In this document: one piece after another, positions 57,958-64,000 of the stretch | How the letters are laid out: every line of letters starts with the position of its first letter | Position numbering within the stretch: position 1 is the stretch's first letter | DNA from: Allacma fusca | Lineage: Eukaryota; Arthropoda; Collembola; Symphypleona; Sminthuridae | Assembly: GCA_947179485.1 (NCBI GenBank) | Contig: OX359247.1 | Location: 56,517,131 to 56,581,130, forward strand | DNA: 64,000 bases | Reading direction: 5' to 3' | The notes under the pieces: generated by a model | Told to the model about the DNA's origin: nothing | The model's database searches: none | The model's input: only the letters and a program-made list of their open reading frames with translations | Made by a program: the position numbers and the translations under genes

Positions 57958-58601
57958 TGTTTTTTTTGTCGCCAACAAACCGGGGACGACACCGAACCCG
58001 GCCGTCGAAAGCTCAGTGAGATATGACATAGACAAAAAATTACAGCTGTAGGAAGAAACTCACTAATTACTTTCAAACCTACCATGTAAGGAAAATGAAT
58101 GGGTGTAGGAATCCACTAGGTGTTTCTGAACAGTAAAAGTAACCTCTTTAATTAAATAATAAACAAAATATTTATACACAAAAATATTCCCCAAACTTAT
58201 TCTTCAAAAACTCAACTATTCTCTGAATTGTAATTATCTCAGTATGAAACTAATTCATTATAAAATTATTAAACCCAAATTCACTTTAACTTTGAAAATA
58301 ATAAAATTAATTAAACCAACAAATTAATATAAAATAACAGCCTATTTGGTTTACAAGGAATCAGGTAAGTGCAGAGAGATTTACAAGTCACCTTGACTCT
58401 CTGACTTCAGGACGCTGAATAATTTCCTTCTGGAACTTCACCTTCCAAATTCACTCCGGAGTGAAGTTCCATTACCTTACAACGTAATTCCCTTTACCAT
58501 CATCGTTACAATAATTAACATTAACATTCCTTTCTTTTCTATTCTCAACTATGTAACGACCACCAGTAACATTATTAGAATCATAACGTTCATTGTGAAC
58601 A
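57958..58601 (-). repeat. Probable 3' LTR of the BEL/Pao element
   Basis: Non-coding sequence between the pol stop and the VPS13 intron. In element orientation it can start TGTTCACAATGAACG at 58601 and end GGTTTGTTGGCGACAAAAAA then AACA at 57958, giving TGT...ACA ends. The partner LTR is not in the window, so borders are inferred; the 5' border could lie up to ~35 bp further right. No clear polypurine tract was seen. Confidence 0.5.
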
Positions 58602-58645
58602 CCTGCAGTAACACCTGCAGCACACTTAACGTCAGCACGGTCGCC

Positions 58646-61600
58646 CTAAATTCCAGAAATAACTTCCACTACCTCCATAACCTTCTCATTGGTTAGCTTC
58701 GACTCCACAGCCTTAGGCAAGTCACGTAGACTTTTATCTGACGTCTGAGCTGCGTTGGTCGACGACATAGTCCCCCCCGGTGAGGGGCTACACTCACCCT
58801 CTCGTGGTTGGAGGTCCAAAACGCAGATCTTTGTCACAGGACGTTTGTAGATTCCCGTTTGAGTCTTCAGAGTCACGACTCTGACTATGCCGTCACTTCC
58901 TGGATGAATTTCAGTTACTATCCCTTTTGGCCAACAATTCCTTGGAAGAGATGAATCCGCTAATATGGCAATGTCCCCCACTTCCACTGGCTTGGTAATC
59001 TTGAACCATTTATCTTGTCGATTAAGAACCGGAAGATACTCCCGTACCCACCTGGACCAAAACTTATCCGCTAAGTACTGCGAAATCCTCCACTGCTTAC
59101 GATGATAAAATTCATCTTTGGAAAATACACCCGGCGGCTGAACTCTCTCCCAAATGGTGATAGGATCCGACTGCAATCCGGATTGCATTATTAGGAAGTG
59201 ACTGGGAGTTAATGCCTCTGTTTCGTCCGGGTATATAGGTACGTCCGTCAGCGGATGCCTGTTGACAATCGCCTCAGCCTCACATAGCAGTGTATGCAAA
59301 ACCTCTTCCTTCGGAACTGCTTCTTCTAACACAGCTTTCAAAGTTCTCTTTATTGACCCCACCATTCGCTCCCAAACTCCGCCCATATGAGGTGAGTATG
59401 GAGGAATAAATTTCCACTCGATTCCTTTTGCTGCCAAATATTCCTGAATCTTGGTCTGGTCCAACTGCTCATGAGCCTCGCGAAGCTCCCTCTCGGCACC
59501 CCTGAAGTTCGTCCCGTTGTCGGAAATTATTTTCTCGGGCTTCCCTCTTCTGGCGATAAATCTTCGTAGAGCCATGATGGCTGAATCTGTGGAGAGGGAG
59601 GCTGCCAATTCGATATGTACAGCACGAACCGACAAGCAGGTAAACAATGCGCCCCAGCGCTTCTCTCGTCTCCTCCCAATTGTAACCTCCATTGGACCAA
59701 AGAAATCAAGCCCTGCAACAGTAAAGGGGCGGTCGAATTTGGTTACCCGATACTCCGGAAGTTGTCCCATCATAGTCGGCTTCGGTTGTACTTTGTCATT
59801 GCGACACTTCTGGCAGTTTCCCTCAGCAAATTGGACTGCCTTTCTTACTCCAGGGATCCAATACCGCTGGCTAATGTCATTGATGACCGTACTCTGTCCC
59901 TTATGGTTTGCTTGCTCATGGTAATAAGCAATTATAAGCCGTGTGTACGGGTGCTGAGGTTTTAACATAATGGGATGCATTGCAACAACTGATACTGTTG
60001 GAGACTTTTGAAGTCTGCCTTGCAACCGAATTACTCCATTTTCGTCAGCAAAGCAAGGCCATTTGGTAGGCATAACAGGACTCCGGAGTCCGACCTCGCT
60101 GTCACGTTGAGCCAGCTTGATACACATTACTTCCGCAGCCACATATTCCCGTACTTTTAATGGTCCCCTCAGCTTTGCTTTCCTACAATTAGCCACAAAA
60201 CGTAAAATCCATGCTACCACACGATGCAGACGAATTAAACCAGACAATTTAGTGAACAATCCATGGGTACTGCTTATACCCACTAAAAGAAGGGTCTCTT
60301 TCTTTAGCTCAAATAATGCTGGATCAATCTGCTTCTTCTCGGCTTCAACGGGCCATGTACATTTTTCCTGGACAAGAAATCTTGGCCCTTCAAACCACAA
60401 CTCTGAGTCCACATCCTTGTCTCGAGTGGCAAAGTCCGCAGTGTTCAGCTCCGACGGCACCCAGTTCCATTGTTCCGCTTCTGAAGATTCTTCTATTTCC
60501 CCAACTCTATTAGCAACAAATGTCTGAAATTTACGGGCATCGGAACGGAGCCAGGTGAGTACAATCTGTGAGTCCGTCCAGTAATTCGTAGAAGAAATGA
60601 TAAACTCATGCCCTGTTAGTACCGTCTTCGCTAGCCTCACTGCCATCACAGCTGCCATCAACTCCAGTCGAGGAATGGTAACGAACTTGAGAGGAGCCAC
60701 TTTACTCTTCGCAATAACAAAGGCTGTCTTAAAAGAACTCGGAGTCTCAAACCTAAAGTATGCCACGGCTGCATATCCTTGCTCACTGGCATCGCAGAAA
60801 ATGTGAAGTTCAGCTCGGAGAATGGAATCCGGATTCCAGCCATAGCACCGTGGTATACTAATGCTGGCAATTACGTCCAATCTCCTCCTAAAAGCTTCCC
60901 ACTTTTGTACCAGAAGTTCCGGAATTGCTTCGTCCCAAGTCAAATCAGTCCTCCAGATTTCCTGTAGTAAGAACTTCCCTCTGATTGTGAGATGACTGGC
61001 CATACCGAGCGGGTCAAACACAGACATTAAAATTCCCAAAAATTCCCTCTTGGTTGGAGGGCGATCAAGCTTCATGATGGCGTCATCCACACGATGGAAC
61101 TTCAAATTAAAATTCAATGTATCTAAGTTTGGATCCCATGATAATCCAAGAATTCTTTCTTGCGGAAGCCCTAATTCAATGTCAAGGTCCTTGACATTCT
61201 CAGCCCGAAGGTGAGGAGGAATCCAATCTAGTAACTCTCGGTCGTTCGTCAGCCAACTGCACATTTTGAAGCCTCCATATGTGTGAATGTTATAGACTTC
61301 TTGAACCCGATTCTTGGCTTCCCTAACGTCCCGAAAACTAGTGAGATAGTTGTCCATATAATGCTGTTGGAGAATTGCATGGACTGCTCCTGGAAAGCGG
61401 TTCCCAAACTGCCCCGCATTGAAATCTCTGACATACTGAGCAGAGCACGGAGAGGATTTTGCTCCAAAAATCATTGAATTCATTAGATATTCATCTGGTG
61501 GACGATCCCGATCCATACCTCTCCAAAGAAATCTCTGGGCTGCCTGGTCCTCTTCACAAATTTTTATTTGGGGAAACATCTCCTTAATATCCCCAGTAAC

Positions 61601-64000
61601 TGCCACTGCATAGTGTCGAAAATTGAAAAGATGTCCGGGGAGCGCTGTCAAAAAATCCGGTCCTGCCATAAGAGCGTCATTAAGGGAAATTCCACAACTT
61701 TTAGCAGCTGCGTCGAACACGAGCCTCATCTTGTCCGGTTTGTTCGGATTCACAACGGCGAAGTGAGGAAGATACCAGAGCTTGGGACTGTCCGCAACTA
61801 TTTCCTCCGGTGTCAACTTACGGGCGTATCCTTTCTCCAGGAATCCCTCCATCTGGGTGGAATACCGCGCGGCATAGGCAGGGTCACGATCCATCTTCCG
61901 CTCAATTCCCTTCAGGCGTTTCAGAGCCATGGTTCTGCTCTCTGGAAGTTGTGGTTCGTCATGTTTCCAGAGCAGCCCCGTTTCATAACGGTCCTCCAGC
62001 TTTCGTGTTGGCTCTCTTAGAATCTTCCGGGCGCGCACATCCTCCTTCGACTCTAGTCTGCAAGAGCCAGGCTTTGTCCCAAATGATTCGAGGGAAAAAT
62101 AGTCTCTGACTAACCTGTGGATGGAAGTGTCTTCCTGCTCCGAATTAATTTGGAATGTAAATTCTTCTTTACATGAATTAAAATCCTTGGGCAATCTACC
62201 ATGTACAACCCAACCCAACATGGTCTCGGATAGCACAGGTGCATTAGCAGGTCCTTCCACAATCTTCCTTGGTGCAATTAATTTATGATTGTCCATGCCT
62301 ACTAACAGCTTCGGGCTTCCAGCAATGTACTCCGGAGTGCATTGACGGAGGTGCTTCCATCGCTTTCTCGCCTCCGGAAAATTAATTATTTGTGCAGGTA
62401 AGTCCAGTCCCACTATGGTTCTAGCATTCTGAATTTGAAAGCACTTATCTTCATTTTTCCCAGCAATTGAAAAGGATACGCGTTGTGAAGAGGAGTCCTT
62501 GTGAGCAATCCCATGAGCCCACTGCATTGACAAAGGATCCGATTTCCCCTTGAGTCCCAACTGCCTGGCCAGCTCAGCATCAACCAGAGTGCAGGTAGCT
62601 CCATCATCAAAGAGAGCATTGCAGACAACTTCGCCTCTAGGTCCTCTCACACGTACTGCTGCTACCTTCAAGAGCACGGAGAATTTTTGAGATGCACTTT
62701 GTACTGCTGACACTACTTCCTTCCGGTCAGGCTTGACTCTTGCGTCCTCATGGAATGGCTTCGAATCCACTGACTTGAGCTCCGGAGCCGCAGACTGTTT
62801 CGGCTTGAACACTTTGTGGAGTAGTGGATTATGTGGTAACTTGCATCCATCTTTACCACACTCTCTCTTGGTGGGGCATTTATTGCAACCGTGTCCCTTC
62901 TTCAGGCAGCCATAACATAGTTTGAGATTCGCAATCTTCTTCCATCGTTCAAGTACTTCATCCCCTAAGAATACCTTGCACTTCACTACCAAATGTTCAG
63001 CCCCTTTACAGTATGGACAGGAGCCTGGTTGAGCTGGCGTTGTCAAGGGGCTCTCCTGAGACGAGTCTTCACCAGTCGTTCCCACCATCTCCTTCTTCTT
63101 GTCCGAGGCCTTTGGAAACCGGTCTCCAGGTTTGTCCCTGCGTTTGGACTCCGCTGGTTTGAAATCCGTCTTCGTTAATTGTACTAGCTGAGCCATGTCC
63201 CACAGCCAAGTAGCGAAGGCCTGTAAATCTGACCGTCCCCATGACCTGGCCTGATTAACCCAATATAATTTATAATTGGGTGGTAGCTTTGCCAAAAGTT
63301 TCTTCACGAGCATTGGGTTGGCTAAGTGCTCCTCTTTCCGCAGGCTGATCATTGTAGCAACCATGTTCTTCACAATACTACAGAAGTCCATCATCGACTC
63401 TGGCTTGTCTTCACGCACGATTACAGCTGTCTCCGCCTTCGCAATCATTGACCCAATAATATCCTCCGGCTGACCAAAATGGAACTCCAAGGTTCTGAGG
63501 ATTTCTGGAACGTTCTCTGGAGTCACCAGAAGAGCTTGCACCACATCACGGGCCTTGCCTCGTAGGCACTTCTGGAGTCGGGACAGGTTCTCGTCATTCG
63601 AGAAACGACAAGAGTTCGTTGAACGCAGGAAAGTTGCAGCGAAGTTTGCCCACTCCTCAGCTTCGCCACTAAATAATGGTAAATCCCGTTGCATCGCCTG
63701 CCTTGCCATAAAAGTTCTGGTCTCGTCACTACCACCTGCAATCCTTGGCACTATCACCTCCATGCAAGATGTAAGTCGGTCCAGTATTTGATTTACTTCT
63801 GCTGGAGCGTTGGAACTTGATAATGGCGGTTGCGGCGGGGTTGGTTGTTGTTGTATATGTACCTGTCTATTTGTTGAAGTTGCTGGTGGCACCTGGGGTT
63901 GATTTAGACCAGGTCCTGCTGGTGGACACCACGAAGTCTTCTCAGCTCTCTTTGTAGCGACTTCGTATTTCTGTGGTGGCAATGTCGTGAATGAAGGAGG
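58646..64000 (-). CDS. BEL/Pao gag-pol polyprotein, intact, N-terminus cut by the window edge
   Basis: At least 1784 codons stay open from 64000 to the stop at 58646. In order from the right edge: a Pro/Gln-rich leader; a DUF1759 gag region (LPLFSGEAEEWANFAATFLR); Cys-His knuckles (CPYCKGAEHLVVKC, CYGCLKKGHGCNKC); and an aspartic protease whose catalytic site is FDDGATCTLVD. The reverse transcriptase follows, with FDAAAKSCGISLNDAL, AVTGDIKEMFPQIKI and the YMDN active-site box, then RNase H (LHIFCDASEQGYAAVAYF). The integrase has an HHCC-type zinc region ending CQKCRN and the core AGLDFFGPM, ISDNGTNFRGAE and MGGVWERMVGSIKR. The C-terminus is a DUF5641-like tail (WSRWVREYLPVL, VGDIAILAD). No envelope gene follows. 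All catalytic residues are in place and there is no stop, so this copy may be young. It is clearly more GC-rich than its surroundings. Confidence 0.95.
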   Translation of the reverse strand, partial: PPSFTTLPPQKYEVATKRAEKTSWCPPAGPGLNQPQVPPATSTNRQVHIQQQPTPPQPPLSSSNAPAEVNQILDRLTSCMEVIVPRIAGGSDETRTFMARQAMQRDLPLFSGEAEEWANFAATFLRSTNSCRFSNDENLSRLQKCLRGKARDVVQALLVTPENVPEILRTLEFHFGQPEDIIGSMIAKAETAVIVREDKPESMMDFCSIVKNMVATMISLRKEEHLANPMLVKKLLAKLPPNYKLYWVNQARSWGRSDLQAFATWLWDMAQLVQLTKTDFKPAESKRRDKPGDRFPKASDKKKEMVGTTGEDSSQESPLTTPAQPGSCPYCKGAEHLVVKCKVFLGDEVLERWKKIANLKLCYGCLKKGHGCNKCPTKRECGKDGCKLPHNPLLHKVFKPKQSAAPELKSVDSKPFHEDARVKPDRKEVVSAVQSASQKFSVLLKVAAVRVRGPRGEVVCNALFDDGATCTLVDAELARQLGLKGKSDPLSMQWAHGIAHKDSSSQRVSFSIAGKNEDKCFQIQNARTIVGLDLPAQIINFPEARKRWKHLRQCTPEYIAGSPKLLVGMDNHKLIAPRKIVEGPANAPVLSETMLGWVVHGRLPKDFNSCKEEFTFQINSEQEDTSIHRLVRDYFSLESFGTKPGSCRLESKEDVRARKILREPTRKLEDRYETGLLWKHDEPQLPESRTMALKRLKGIERKMDRDPAYAARYSTQMEGFLEKGYARKLTPEEIVADSPKLWYLPHFAVVNPNKPDKMRLVFDAAAKSCGISLNDALMAGPDFLTALPGHLFNFRHYAVAVTGDIKEMFPQIKICEEDQAAQRFLWRGMDRDRPPDEYLMNSMIFGAKSSPCSAQYVRDFNAGQFGNRFPGAVHAILQQHYMDNYLTSFRDVREAKNRVQEVYNIHTYGGFKMCSWLTNDRELLDWIPPHLRAENVKDLDIELGLPQERILGLSWDPNLDTLNFNLKFHRVDDAIMKLDRPPTKREFLGILMSVFDPLGMASHLTIRGKFLLQEIWRTDLTWDEAIPELLVQKWEAFRRRLDVIASISIPRCYGWNPDSILRAELHIFCDASEQGYAAVAYFRFETPSSFKTAFVIAKSKVAPLKFVTIPRLELMAAVMAVRLAKTVLTGHEFIISSTNYWTDSQIVLTWLRSDARKFQTFVANRVGEIEESSEAEQWNWVPSELNTADFATRDKDVDSELWFEGPRFLVQEKCTWPVEAEKKQIDPALFELKKETLLLVGISSTHGLFTKLSGLIRLHRVVAWILRFVANCRKAKLRGPLKVREYVAAEVMCIKLAQRDSEVGLRSPVMPTKWPCFADENGVIRLQGRLQKSPTVSVVAMHPIMLKPQHPYTRLIIAYYHEQANHKGQSTVINDISQRYWIPGVRKAVQFAEGNCQKCRNDKVQPKPTMMGQLPEYRVTKFDRPFTVAGLDFFGPMEVTIGRRREKRWGALFTCLSVRAVHIELAASLSTDSAIMALRRFIARRGKPEKIISDNGTNFRGAERELREAHEQLDQTKIQEYLAAKGIEWKFIPPYSPHMGGVWERMVGSIKRTLKAVLEEAVPKEEVLHTLLCEAEAIVNRHPLTDVPIYPDETEALTPSHFLIMQSGLQSDPITIWERVQPPGVFSKDEFYHRKQWRISQYLADKFWSRWVREYLPVLNRQDKWFKITKPVEVGDIAILADSSLPRNCWPKGIVTEIHPGSDGIVRVVTLKTQTGIYKRPVTKICVLDLQPREGECSPSPGGTMSSTNAAQTSDKSLRDLPKAVESKLTNEKVMEVVEVISGI

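Larger units (their letters stand above)
57958..64000 (-). mobile_element. BEL/Pao LTR retrotransposon, 5' part beyond the right edge
   Basis: It comprises the 3' LTR and an uninterrupted gag-pol frame on the minus strand that is still open at position 64000. It lies upstream of VPS13 exon 57902-57819 in the same orientation, within the first intron of VPS13. A candidate 5-bp target duplication ttcaa sits at 57953-57957; its partner would be outside the window. Confidence 0.88.

Noticed and set aside
59517..63791. Many plus-strand ORFs of 60-150 codons over the BEL/Pao element
   Set aside because: They are antisense shadows of the intact gag-pol frame and have no family motifs.

Overview
This window is nuclear DNA of an animal, most likely an arthropod. 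Genes are split by short GT-AG introns, the background is AT-rich, and the sequence is full of transposable elements typical of arthropods and other invertebrates: BEL/Pao, RLE-type LINE, hAT-like, CACTA-like, Helitron and Maverick/Polinton. The species cannot be named from sequence alone; a collembolan, insect or arachnid would all fit. There is no rRNA, operon or CRISPR.

Host genes. (1) A VPS13 lipid-transfer gene occupies about 43.24-57.90 kb on the minus strand. It runs from its second coding exon to the start of the C-terminal PH-like region, over several dozen small exons. Exon 1 is not in the window. (2) An unusual gene at 30.50-33.83 kb (minus) splices into one ~1041-residue protein that carries two complete HSP70 ATPase modules: a first with degenerate phosphate-binding motifs and a second with canonical motifs. 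(3) A HECT-type ubiquitin-ligase-like gene lies at 9.68-12.57 kb (minus); its catalytic cysteine context is recognisable.

Mobile DNA, left to right. 1-1.27 kb: a broken protein-primed type B DNA polymerase of Maverick/Polinton type. 2.23-2.76 kb: a hAT-like non-autonomous element. 5.9-8.05 kb: a decayed DDE-integrase-like gene. 13.4-18.9 kb: a CACTA-like element with an apparently intact six-exon BEN-domain gene divergent from a nearly intact Tnp2-like transposase gene, which is broken by one frameshift and one stop. 20.58-21.77 kb: a hAT-like element with a perfect 18-bp TIR and 8-bp TSD. 22.9-28.5 kb: a decayed Maverick (integrase, three small ORFs, capsid-like protein, protease, small GGLGS-type ORF). 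35.34-36.93 kb: a 5'-truncated RLE-type LINE. 37.48-37.92 kb: a TAA-flanked MITE. 38.4-40.9 kb: two Helitron 3' ends, two adjacent long hairpins and a GGGAC-word element. 40.93-42.14 kb: another hAT-like element with a perfect 8-bp TSD. 57.96 kb to the right edge: a BEL/Pao element with an uninterrupted gag-pol ORF, inserted about 55 bp upstream of a VPS13 splice acceptor.

The most notable observations are the fused double HSP70, the BEN-plus-transposase CACTA-like element, and a recurring design in which unrelated non-autonomous transposons each carry, just inside their ends, arrays of one private short word in both orientations.
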